Origin: a virus
DNA: 37,172 nucleotides
Reading direction: 5' to 3' (one strand)
Virus record (IMG/VR): IMGVR_UViG_3300046010_005105
Span: 1 to 37,172 of that record
Shown here: piece after piece, positions 7,961 through 15,689 of the stretch
How positions within the stretch are numbered: position 1 is the first letter of the stretch
How the letters are laid out: every line of letters begins with the position of its first letter
Translations under genes and position numbers: made by a program
Notes under the pieces: generated by a model
Databases searched by the model: none
Told to the model about the DNA's origin: nothing
Seen by the model: the letters and a program-made list of their open reading frames with translations, nothing else

Positions 7961-7972
7961 ATAAACCTCTTG

Positions 7973-8548
7973 TTAAATTAATGAATCAAACCATTTTACC
8001 GTGAGCATACGCTGCACGATGTCGTTATCGGCTGTAGCCTCGCCTGTGCATTTAAACACTATGGCGGCCTGCTCATTTTCTGTTGTTGCGGTGTAAACTG
8101 CGCGTGTAGGAATCAGCGTTGATGCACTGGTTATTGTTAGTGTGCTGATTTGTGTACTTGTGCCAGTGCGAACCACGCGGAATTTAAACGCTATTGTTTC
8201 ATTATTAGAAGCGACCGCGCCGGAGTCGTAAATAGTCGTTGCGCCAAACTTAACACGTAACCGCTTGTTATTGGCATTAGCGGCTGTCGTGATTACGCCT
8301 TCTAATTCGTAGTACTGACCGGATGCCGTAAATGTCGCAGGGGCTAGTGTGTAGGAAATTAAATCATCCTCACCACCGCCAATATTGCCAACGGATGTAA
8401 TAAAGCTTTGTAGCTGCCTAAAAAACCCCGCCTGCTTTACAAGCTGGTTGACTTCCGCAACGTCACCAAGCCTTTCGCCCTGAACACCCTTAACCCATGC
8501 AATCACCGCTTCTATGGTGTTGCCACTAAGTCGAGGGAGGTTTCTCAT
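7973..8548 (-). CDS. Hypothetical structural protein (191 aa)
   Basis: A 191-residue protein with a helical N-terminus and a Thr/Ala/Ser-rich beta C-terminal two-thirds (TSTQISTLTITS, KRLRVKFGATTIYDSG). The beta-sandwich look is typical of small phage tail or fibre-attachment proteins. Its start overlaps the end of the gp10-like gene by 4 bp, so it is probably made with the tail-hub protein. No specific family is recognised. Confidence 0.55.
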   Translation of the reverse strand: MRNLPRLSGNTIEAVIAWVKGVQGERLGDVAEVNQLVKQAGFFRQLQSFITSVGNIGGGEDDLISYTLAPATFTASGQYYELEGVITTAANANNKRLRVKFGATTIYDSGAVASNNETIAFKFRVVRTGTSTQISTLTITSASTLIPTRAVYTATTENEQAAIVFKCTGEATADNDIVQRMLTVKWFDSLI

Positions 8549-10335
8549 CGTTCAGTTGCCTTGCGTACATGTTCAACGAGTTTAGATATAAAAACATCAT
8601 CGTACTGTGACGCACCGTTAATTAAGTCATACTCAAAACGCCATGAACGATAACGCGCTGTTTTCTTCACTTCTAAGTAATTATTAACCACATCATCGCC
8701 TGTATAAGTGGTGGTGGTGAAGTTTCCGCTAGATGTCGTTGGTGTATATGTGTCTGTGGTTATTAACTTAATGGTTAATTCAGAATCAAAAGCGCGATTT
8801 GTGTGAAGCTCTAACCCTTCAATTTCCATATTGAAATCACCATCACCCACCGCATTAAAGGGGGTTTGATAAATCAATGTATTGTTTGCGGCTGCCGAGT
8901 CTAATTGTGTTGCATTGATTTGATAGACGCGGCCATTAGAGCTATGCGCAAAATACCCACGCACTCCCGTTTGAGTGGAAGCATAAGGATTTAGACCTGC
9001 GCTGAACTCATAACGAGAAAATGCAAACTGTGCTTCTTTGTAATTAAATATTGCCACTCTACTTATTGCGGTTCCAGCGTTGGAATACATAAACCAAACC
9101 TGATCGAGCATTGGCATAGGAATCAGGCTAACAAAGAACCTGTATGTTCTAATTGGAACGGATGCCATTTGCTGCATGAAATCATCCGTGGGTAGTGGAA
9201 TAATTGCAGACCCGTCATAGGCGTACCAGTTATTGATGCCTGACCAGTATATGACGTTTTCAATAGAGCATCGAGCCATAGGGGATGCAATACCATCGGC
9301 CTGCATGATTGTCTCAGGCTCTCCCCATATATCGGGGGTGCCTTTATAGTCCAGTCGGTAACATTTATTCAGCGACCATACCAAAGCAAACCCATCGCCG
9401 GATATTCCACTAATCAGGCGACTTGCACCCTCTATGTCATCTTCATACGCGGTTGAACCTGTTGCGGTCACATCCCAAAGCGTTTCATTGCCACGCGAGC
9501 AAGTTTTGAATCGGTTGCGCTGCCCACCTGCGCCAAGTGTGCAAATAATATTATTATGTACAAATACATAATCAACTGCGGTTGGTGCGTTAGTTAATGC
9601 CGTTGGTGCTATTGCTGTGTCCCCATCCCATTTATATACACCCGTTTGATTACCGGGCGTTAGAATAAGCAGGTTTCCAAACGTATCCATTGACCATATT
9701 CTAGCATCAATCACACCCATAGCAGTTCCAGCCGCTATCTGTTTTTGATACGTTATCGCTCCGCCACCGCCATTTGATACGGTCGATGTCGCATTCGTTC
9801 CGGTGTTCACCGTGAAAGTGTCAGTCGTAATAGCCGTGATGATATGTTCTTTGTTGATGTTTGCAGCCAGAATACCGCCAACGTCCGTTGATCCGTTTAT
9901 TTTTACACGGTCACCTACCGCCTGCCCGTGAGCCACTGCATCCACAACAATCGTGGCAAGCCCGTTTGTCGTATCTATACTGTTTGCAATTGCAGTGGTG
10001 CTGGTTTGTAGCGGTGTGATGTTTATATTATCCGCATATAATCTTGTGTTAGTTCCGGTCATTAACCGAAATGACGTTGCATTATATTGATACAGCATTT
10101 GCGTGGATGGAACGCCTGTGAATCCTGTATAAAGCTGTACGAATCCAAACGAACTATATATTTTACCCGCACGAACAAAGCATTTATCCATATTCAGGAC
10201 TTTATTGCCTTCAAATCCGTATGCGCTGGTGCTGTTTCCAAGGTAATCAATGCCGCTATTATCTACAGACCATGAACTATTAGGCTGACACTGCCCAATG
10301 ATAGGTATCGGAATGCGCTTGGTTGCTGTGGTCAC
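8545..10335 (-). CDS. P22 gp10-like tail hub / DNA stabilization protein
   Basis: A 596-residue, beta-rich protein that follows the gp4-like adaptor with a 4-bp overlap, as expected for the second head-completion protein of P22-type phages. Repeated strands such as L-T-N-A-P-T-A-V-D-Y-V-F-V-H-N and F-A-L-V-W-S-L-N-K-C-Y-R-L-D suggest a propeller-like fold. The C-terminus (WRFEYDLINGASQYDDVF) looks like the conserved end of gp10-like proteins. These proteins form the hub below the portal adaptor and keep packaged DNA inside. It is longer than P22 gp10 (about 470 aa). Assignment rests on order and general fold, not a search. Confidence 0.65.
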   Translation of the reverse strand: MTTATKRIPIPIIGQCQPNSSWSVDNSGIDYLGNSTSAYGFEGNKVLNMDKCFVRAGKIYSSFGFVQLYTGFTGVPSTQMLYQYNATSFRLMTGTNTRLYADNINITPLQTSTTAIANSIDTTNGLATIVVDAVAHGQAVGDRVKINGSTDVGGILAANINKEHIITAITTDTFTVNTGTNATSTVSNGGGGAITYQKQIAAGTAMGVIDARIWSMDTFGNLLILTPGNQTGVYKWDGDTAIAPTALTNAPTAVDYVFVHNNIICTLGAGGQRNRFKTCSRGNETLWDVTATGSTAYEDDIEGASRLISGISGDGFALVWSLNKCYRLDYKGTPDIWGEPETIMQADGIASPMARCSIENVIYWSGINNWYAYDGSAIIPLPTDDFMQQMASVPIRTYRFFVSLIPMPMLDQVWFMYSNAGTAISRVAIFNYKEAQFAFSRYEFSAGLNPYASTQTGVRGYFAHSSNGRVYQINATQLDSAAANNTLIYQTPFNAVGDGDFNMEIEGLELHTNRAFDSELTIKLITTDTYTPTTSSGNFTTTTYTGDDVVNNYLEVKKTARYRSWRFEYDLINGASQYDDVFISKLVEHVRKATER

Positions 10336-10961
10336 ATTATTCTCATCGTTTGCATGCGGGTATTGCTACGGCTGGTTAAATTGTTTTCCCAGCGTATAAC
10401 TTCTTGCTGATATCTATCCACCATAGGGCTATCCGTATCGTGCAGATAATCCTGATACAGCATGATTAGCGAGCGGTAGCGAATCATGTCCTGCGCCTCT
10501 TCAAACATTACAGAAGTGTCGCTATCGCCGCTTGGTAGCGTGGTATCGCCTTTAATGTAATCTATCTTGAGGGTTTGCGCACCGTTGGCGAGGGAGTCCG
10601 TATAAATCTTAGTACCAAACAATGCCCATTTGCTGAATTGTCTTTGCGTGGGTGCCACTTGTTTCCAGACGTTTTGCAACTCACGAAATGTAACCTCATC
10701 GAAGCCGTAACCATCACCATAATCCGTACCATTGTAAGCGTTACGCAAGCAGACAAGCTGCTGAAAATTAGCGGGGAGGCTTACATCGCTTGTGTTATCC
10801 GTCACTGTTAAAGTGCTGGATACCTCCAAGAACCAGAAAGGCCTCCCCTGATAATATCGAATGGCAGACAATAGGGCATTCGTAACGGCGGTTATATCCG
10901 CCGCTGACGAACGATTGATTTCCGCTAATAAGCGGGTTTTCATTTGCCCTAAAGTCGCCAT
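10332..10961 (-). CDS. Head-tail adaptor (P22 gp4 / T7 gp11-like)
   Basis: A 209-residue protein beginning M-A-T-L-G-Q-M-K-T-R-L-L-A-E-I-N-R, followed by I-R-Y-Y-Q-G-R-P-F-W-F-L-E and D-V-S-L-P-A-N-F, a pattern typical of phage adaptor proteins that bind the portal ring. The C-terminal half has helices with A-Q-D-M-I-R-Y-R-S-L. AAGGAG precedes the start. Placement between the capsid genes and the gp10-like gene is where P22-like phages carry gp4. No lysozyme motif is seen. Confidence 0.7.
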   Translation of the reverse strand: MATLGQMKTRLLAEINRSSAADITAVTNALLSAIRYYQGRPFWFLEVSSTLTVTDNTSDVSLPANFQQLVCLRNAYNGTDYGDGYGFDEVTFRELQNVWKQVAPTQRQFSKWALFGTKIYTDSLANGAQTLKIDYIKGDTTLPSGDSDTSVMFEEAQDMIRYRSLIMLYQDYLHDTDSPMVDRYQQEVIRWENNLTSRSNTRMQTMRIM

Positions 10962-10973
10962 TCAAATTACTCC

Positions 10974-11402
10974 TTACTGGTGATTCTGGCAAACGTAGTC
11001 AACTTTGACGTACAGCGTGCCTGCTGCCGAGCCAGTACCCATTGTGCCACCAAGCAAACCAATGAGAGTACGGTTTGAAACGAGCGTTCCAAGCAATGCA
11101 CCATCACCATCTACTCTATACTGCTGCACTGCGCCGCCTGCTGTTTTAGAAGTCAGATAACCGTTTGCGGAATCTGAGTTACCAAAAACAAGCGTTGCGG
11201 TTGGCGATGCGTTAGTGTCTGGCTCAGAACCCCATATAGAAACCGCAATAGGCTCTACTGGGTTTGCAGGCAGTAAGTTAGTGAAAGTAAACGTATCAGC
11301 AGACGCTAGGGTGGAACCCCAAGTGACCGAACCAACTACGCTTTGCACTGTGCCAGCAACAAAAGGTGCTGGAGCAAGTGCGGTTCCATTAAAATTAGGC
11401 AT
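10974..11402 (-). CDS. Beta-rich protein beside the capsid gene, decoration candidate
   Basis: A 142-residue Gly/Ala/Thr/Ser-rich protein with predicted strands throughout (DTFTFTNLLP, SPTATLVFGN, AGTLYVKVDYV). It is encoded 12 bp after the major capsid gene and has a strong TAAGGAG ribosome binding site. Small beta proteins in this position are often capsid decoration or stabilization proteins; that role is inferred only from place and composition. Confidence 0.55.
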   Translation of the reverse strand: MPNFNGTALAPAPFVAGTVQSVVGSVTWGSTLASADTFTFTNLLPANPVEPIAVSIWGSEPDTNASPTATLVFGNSDSANGYLTSKTAGGAVQQYRVDGDGALLGTLVSNRTLIGLLGGTMGTGSAAGTLYVKVDYVCQNHQ

Positions 11403-11414
11403 GTGACTATCTCC

Positions 11415-12533
11415 TTAAGCAACGTAAGTGGTTAAAACGATAGTGCCATTGTCCACACTGTTAAACGTGTGCTTTTTAATACCATGCACACACGAAGCAG
11501 TGATTTGACGGTAAGCACCACCATCCAGAATATCCTCATAGAACGAGAAGCCCGGAGTAGTTTCGCCACCAGCCGAATAACCCATACCAAACGCAATAGA
11601 ACCAGCGTCACGGCCCGTAAATACGGCGCGGCGTGCGTTTGCTTCTGCTGCGGAAGTGCCTGAGTTTACACCGTTTGGAATCTTGTCGGTTGCGACAATC
11701 AAGGTCTGATTGTATTCAAGCGACTGACCAATCAATGCAGCGTTCGTCTGACCGCTTGCGATTTTAGCAAGCATGATCTCGCGGAACTGCTGAGGCGCGG
11801 TGGTGTCCTGAACAATCTGCTTGAACTGGTCAACATGCACGTAGCAATGATACTTGATGTTACCACCTGCAAGCTGTCCAATATAACGACCCGTTGGCTG
11901 GTTTTTATTTGCAGCCGATACAGCATCGTCAATTAGCGACAGTTTGAAGGTTGCAGTTGCATCTGCTGCTACTGCTTGGTCAGTTGCAAGGCCATTTGCA
12001 CGAATGATACGGTTAGTACCAGTCGGTGCAACGGCGGTCTGCATACCAGTCAACTCTATACGGTCAGTTCCAGTATAGGTCAGCCCATCCCAAGAAATAG
12101 ATGTTGCAGTGTAGCCTGCAAGCTGGTTCATGGCGGAAAGCGTCATGCGGTCTGAATACCAGTTACGCAGCATTTCATAGCTTGTATCTGGAAGGTCAAA
12201 CTTAACACGCTGTGCATCAATGGTCCCGGTATTAGGTATATTCACCGCAATACGAAGCCCGTTGATGTCGATGGTGTCCTGATAGAAAGAGAGCGCAACT
12301 TCGTTACCAGTGACAGGCTGCATACCGATAGAGCCTTTGCTGATAATACGGCCAGCAAGGTCAATCTTAATCTGATCGCCCGCGCCTTTGTTAAGTTCTT
12401 CTTTGTTAACCAGAATACCGTTAGAAATAAGTTGACCCACCAGCGTCTTGTCGCTGACTGCGTCATAGTAGAGCGAATCAGCCCAGACCTTAACTGTCTG
12501 CGGATCGCCCGTTAAAAATTGTGTGGAAGCCAT
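11415..12533 (-). CDS. Major capsid protein
   Basis: A 372-residue protein starting M-A-S-T-Q-F-L-T-G-D-P-Q-T-V-K-V-W-A with later motifs N-K-G-A-G-D-Q-I-K-I-D-L and G-R-D-A-G-S-I-A-F-G-M-G-Y. These resemble the N4-gp56/DUF4043 family of HK97-fold capsid proteins. It follows the scaffold-like gene, has a good GGGGATTCCT leader and lacks the long acidic N-terminal scaffold domain found in self-scaffolded capsids. The 124-bp leader contains two matching hairpins, noted separately. Confidence 0.85.
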   Translation of the reverse strand: MASTQFLTGDPQTVKVWADSLYYDAVSDKTLVGQLISNGILVNKEELNKGAGDQIKIDLAGRIISKGSIGMQPVTGNEVALSFYQDTIDINGLRIAVNIPNTGTIDAQRVKFDLPDTSYEMLRNWYSDRMTLSAMNQLAGYTATSISWDGLTYTGTDRIELTGMQTAVAPTGTNRIIRANGLATDQAVAADATATFKLSLIDDAVSAANKNQPTGRYIGQLAGGNIKYHCYVHVDQFKQIVQDTTAPQQFREIMLAKIASGQTNAALIGQSLEYNQTLIVATDKIPNGVNSGTSAAEANARRAVFTGRDAGSIAFGMGYSAGGETTPGFSFYEDILDGGAYRQITASCVHGIKKHTFNSVDNGTIVLTTYVA

Positions 12534-12604
12534 AGGAATCCCCTAGCTAAAATATGTTGATGAAATATGTGGAAGTGCCAGCTATCGCGCTGAACATGCG
12601 AAAT

Positions 12605-12659
12605 GTCCGTGTCGTGGACTAACGGTGTATTAAAAGGCAATAAATCCGTGTCGTGGATT
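12605..12659 (-). repeat. Two matching RNA hairpins between scaffold and capsid genes
   Basis: A 13-bp sequence, TCCGTGTCGTGGA, occurs twice. Each copy forms a short hairpin with the same 7-nt loop (ACGACAC on the message strand): 12605-12619 has stem GUCC/GGAC and 12643-12659 has stem AAUCC/GGAUU. The outer pair changes from G-C to A-U between copies, so pairing is kept. The second hairpin begins at the scaffold stop codon. The gap 12534-12657 holds nothing else. Such elements could bind a protein, set relative capsid and scaffold levels, or mark an RNA-processing site. Confidence 0.5.
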
Positions 12660-13575
12660 AGACGAGGTTGCCTGCGCGATTGCCAATTTTAGTAGCAAGT
12701 TCGCGTATCTTTTTCGGGTCGCTCAAACCTTGACGGCCTACCAGCTTTTTATAATCATAAGCTGGTGCGTCTGTGGTTGGTACGTCCGACGATATATCAC
12801 CTATGCTTCTCGCTTTATCCGCATTGCGGTTAATCGCTGCAAGATTAGGTGAATTCTTTATAACTGCTGGCTTAGCAGCAAATCCCGCTTTCTTTGCAAA
12901 AGCATAAAGCTCTGCGGCGGGGTTTTTATTCTCTTTCAATGCTGTCGTTGCAATATCCCATACCGTTTTTGCACCCATATCCTGACTTGGATACAATGCA
13001 ATCACATGCTGAACGGCCTGTGAGTAATCAGGATTCTGCGCTGCAAATGCGGTTTCGATTTGTTCCATACGACCAAAAGTCTTATCTGCGCTAGTGGTTT
13101 GAACAATCTGGCCTAACTGATTGCGTAGCTGCTCGTTTTCTTTCTTGATTGCAAACACTTCCTTAGCAAGCTCATCATCAAGATACTTGCTAGTGTCAAT
13201 TTCAGGTTCGCTTTTAGGTGCTGCTTTTTGCATATTCTGCTGAATATACTGCGCCATTGCTAGGTTTTGTTGGCGCAACTGTTCGGCTTCCTGCTTAGCT
13301 GTCAAAGCACCTTCTTCTCGCGCTTTCTGCACCATCTCATCCACGCGGGGCTTGGGGATGTATGGCGTTTTAGGCTTAGGCTGCGCTGCCTGTTCAATTG
13401 GTTGTTCAACCTCACCATCTTGAGGGGCTTCTGTAACCTGTTCTTGTGCAATTTCCTGCGGTGCATCGTTAACAGGTTGTGGCTGTTCAGATGCCTCTAC
13501 TTTGGGCTGGTTAAATGCAGCATCCGCTTTAGCGCGAATATCTGCGGGTTTCAGAAAACCAGTGGTTTCAGTCAT
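12658..13575 (-). CDS. Scaffolding-type protein
   Basis: A 305-residue protein rich in Glu, Gln, Ala and Lys. The N-terminal 85 residues are acidic and disordered-looking (QPQPVNDAPQEIAQEQ), and a coiled coil follows (residues about 80-165). It has no enzymatic motif. A Gln/Glu-rich coiled-coil protein immediately upstream of the major capsid gene is the usual signature of a phage scaffold that directs procapsid assembly. The ATG is preceded by AAAGAGGATTTGA. Confidence 0.75.
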   Translation of the reverse strand: MTETTGFLKPADIRAKADAAFNQPKVEASEQPQPVNDAPQEIAQEQVTEAPQDGEVEQPIEQAAQPKPKTPYIPKPRVDEMVQKAREEGALTAKQEAEQLRQQNLAMAQYIQQNMQKAAPKSEPEIDTSKYLDDELAKEVFAIKKENEQLRNQLGQIVQTTSADKTFGRMEQIETAFAAQNPDYSQAVQHVIALYPSQDMGAKTVWDIATTALKENKNPAAELYAFAKKAGFAAKPAVIKNSPNLAAINRNADKARSIGDISSDVPTTDAPAYDYKKLVGRQGLSDPKKIRELATKIGNRAGNLV

Positions 13576-13599
13576 TCAAATCCTCTTTTGTTGTTAAAA

Positions 13600-13941
13600 T
13601 CAGTTCTTTTTGTAAAAAGCCGCCGTGACAGTTGCACTAGTAACGGGAATCACACTAATGTTTGCTATGGGTGTTCCGTCTGTTCTTGGTTCAAGAGAGA
13701 ACCAATATTCTTTTTGTGTTGCACAATAGAATGAAGCCGTGCCATCCGTTGTGTCGCCCGGAGAGGATGCCGTACCAAAGAAATTTACAAGGAAATTTCC
13801 TGACCCACTTATTAAAACGTGTGTTGCTCCTGCTGGTACAGGTATGTTTTCTGCTGTGGCAGTAGCCATAGCAACTGCGTTTACATATTCAGGACGCGGA
13901 TAAATTGGGTAGTTTATTGATATAAAGCTAGATACTGCCAT
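13600..13941 (-). CDS. Small beta-rich protein, unknown
   Basis: A 113-residue protein with alternating strands (THVLISGSGNFLVNFF, SVIPVTSATVTAAFY) and few charges. It resembles small virion-surface or decoration proteins of phages. AAAGGAGAAAACA before ATG 13941 gives a strong start. It lies between a 71-aa gene and the scaffold gene. No family is assigned. Confidence 0.6.
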   Translation of the reverse strand: MAVSSFISINYPIYPRPEYVNAVAMATATAENIPVPAGATHVLISGSGNFLVNFFGTASSPGDTTDGTASFYCATQKEYWFSLEPRTDGTPIANISVIPVTSATVTAAFYKKN

Positions 13942-13952
13942 TGTTTTCTCCT

Positions 13953-14168
13953 TTAATCGTCTAATGTAGCAAGAATGAGCATTTCTTCCTCATCCAAGCG
14001 GTTTTTTTCCATCATATAGATATAGTTTGGTATTCCTAACTTGCGAGCCTGTGGTACGCGGCCATAGCGATTTACTATTGACGCAATCGCAGGTGGTGTG
14101 CTTGGTATTGGCGGGTCAATCTGAAACGCATTAGGCTGTAGCGCGTTGGGCTGAAAGGCCGTTGTCAT
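13953..14168 (-). CDS. Hypothetical protein (71 aa)
   Basis: A 71-residue protein with a repeated N-terminal pattern (FQPNALQPNAFQ), a Pro-rich linker and an acidic C-terminal helix ending D-E-E-E-M-L-I-L-A-T-L-D-D. Its start overlaps the methyltransferase stop by 4 bp. Unknown function; probably a structural accessory given its place among head genes. Confidence 0.5.
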   Translation of the reverse strand: MTTAFQPNALQPNAFQIDPPIPSTPPAIASIVNRYGRVPQARKLGIPNYIYMMEKNRLDEEEMLILATLDD

Positions 14169-14683
14169 TCAGGTTTCTTTTTAATAATAGTTGCGTGTAA
14201 ATCCTGCGCCGCTTCTTTGTAAAACGCTAGTGCGCGAGTTTGATGTTCGGGAGTGCGCGTCAAAAGCTCAGGGTGCATTGAGTAACCCCATGATGCATCA
14301 AAATTGCATTGATAATCTTGATTGTGAGGTGCGTTAATCGCTCTCCACTCTTTGTTTAAATAGTAATACCACATTTCACATACAGGCGGCCATTGGTGGG
14401 TTAAGTCACCATAAGCGCGGGTAGATGCCCAGTGTGGGGTGATAATCGTACATTTAGCACCATCTTTAAGAATACGATAACACTCATTTACAAACGCAAT
14501 ACGCTGTGGTGCTGTGAGATGCTCTACAAAGTGCGAAGCGTGTATTTCATCAACAGAATTATCTTCAAAAGGCCAAGGTGTTTGCGTGAGGTCGTGAACA
14601 ATATCCACACCTTCAAACGCGATTGAATCCACACCTATAAAACCTTCTTTTTTGTTCTTTCCTGCGCCTAGGTCTAATTTCAT
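14165..14683 (-). CDS. SAM-dependent methyltransferase, class I
   Basis: A 172-residue protein from ATG 14683 (an upstream TTG at 14713 is less likely). Residues 1-6 give M-K-L-D-L-G-A-G, the glycine-rich SAM-binding loop; G-V-D-S near residue 17 is the acidic motif II; D-E-I-H-A-S-H-F-V-E-H-L near residue 46 is the 'EHL' segment common in small methyltransferases. It directly follows a glycosyltransferase gene, with 1 bp between stop and start. The pair may modify a sugar attached to a virion protein, or a host surface glycan. The substrate cannot be told from sequence. Confidence 0.75.
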   Translation of the reverse strand: MKLDLGAGKNKKEGFIGVDSIAFEGVDIVHDLTQTPWPFEDNSVDEIHASHFVEHLTAPQRIAFVNECYRILKDGAKCTIITPHWASTRAYGDLTHQWPPVCEMWYYYLNKEWRAINAPHNQDYQCNFDASWGYSMHPELLTRTPEHQTRALAFYKEAAQDLHATIIKKKPE

Positions 14684-14684
14684 A

Positions 14685-15404
14685 TTACCAATTTTCCCCC
14701 GTGGTTGAATCAAAGTGACCGACTAACACTGATGTATCTATAGCGCACCTGTATCCGTGTTTTCTAGCATCCATCCAAAAATATAAGTCCTGTGTAAAAA
14801 TACCATCGGTTTGACTTGCGCAGGTTTTAAACCAAGGCTTGCGAAGTTTATCATCTCTAAACATATCCATGCGAAATACATTAAACCCCATTCCAGTTCC
14901 GTTGCACTCTTGCAGCGTGTTAGGAATAGGCGTTTGCGGTCTAAAATTCATAACAGGGTCTTTAGGGTCGCCCCATATCTGAGGTTGTCCGGCAAAACCC
15001 TTCGTATAATATAGGCCGCCTATGCAAGCATATTCTGGGTGCGCTTCCATTTGAGCGAGTAATCTTACAAGCCCGTCAGGTTGCGGGGTGTTGTCATGCT
15101 CCATCGTCACAATGTACTTCCACTTGCCTAAATCAGGATGCGCAAGGATAGATTCAATGCACTTACTGTAAGCGTCACCCACTTCCATACCAATAGGAAA
15201 CAAGCGGCAAAACTTCTGATTAGGCGGAGCATATAGTGATAACCATGATGCGACTACCATCGTTGGTACTGTACCAAATCCCGGCACTATCATCACGCAT
15301 GACAGGTCTTTATAAGCACATTCTTTATCAAGGCGGCTTATGGTTTTATTCAGGTCGATATTATGTCGACCCATTGCATAGTCTGATATAATTTGCGGTT
15401 CCAT
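14685..15404 (-). CDS. GT-A-fold glycosyltransferase (GT2-like)
   Basis: A 239-residue protein with a GT-A look. A conserved strand C-V-M-I-V-P-G-F-G leads in; Y-I-V-T-M-E-H-D-N-T-P near residue 97 provides a DxD-like metal and nucleotide-sugar motif; G-G-L-Y, G-T-G-M-G-F-N-V-F-R and T-Q-D-L-Y-F-W-M follow in the usual order. It would move a sugar from a nucleotide donor. It sits between structural genes with a methyltransferase, close to a Ser/Thr/Asn-rich repeat protein that could be its acceptor. Acceptor and sugar are unknown. Confidence 0.7.
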   Translation of the reverse strand: MEPQIISDYAMGRHNIDLNKTISRLDKECAYKDLSCVMIVPGFGTVPTMVVASWLSLYAPPNQKFCRLFPIGMEVGDAYSKCIESILAHPDLGKWKYIVTMEHDNTPQPDGLVRLLAQMEAHPEYACIGGLYYTKGFAGQPQIWGDPKDPVMNFRPQTPIPNTLQECNGTGMGFNVFRMDMFRDDKLRKPWFKTCASQTDGIFTQDLYFWMDARKHGYRCAIDTSVLVGHFDSTTGENW

Positions 15405-15682
15405 TAACCCCTGCGGATGTTTGGTTGGTAAATATCGTTATTCTGCCAAGTCTGGCCGCTTACTTCTTCCGAGCGTTTCTTAGCAGCGTTACGGATTGCG
15501 ACTTCAATCTGGTCTGCAGTTGCGTTCAAATTAAACATCACATTGAACTCAATATCTTCCTGAATCGGCTGACCTAATTCGTTATTCCACATTGCAAGGC
15601 CTGTGTAAATAGCCGAAACAACATTAGGGTCTGCAGTTTCATCACTGCGTTTGATAGTTTGTACGATAGTTGCTCTAGCCAT
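15404..15682 (-). CDS. Hypothetical protein (92 aa)
   Basis: A 92-residue protein with a central N-V-M-F-N-L-N-A-T-A-D-Q-I-E-V-A-I-R segment and a basic C-terminus (NIRRG). It is encoded 7 bp downstream of the repeat-rich fibre-like gene and shares a base with the glycosyltransferase start. The position suggests a virion accessory or chaperone for the upstream product, but no family is recognised. Confidence 0.55.
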   Translation of the reverse strand: MARATIVQTIKRSDETADPNVVSAIYTGLAMWNNELGQPIQEDIEFNVMFNLNATADQIEVAIRNAAKKRSEEVSGQTWQNNDIYQPNIRRG

Positions 15683-15689
15683 AAATCTC

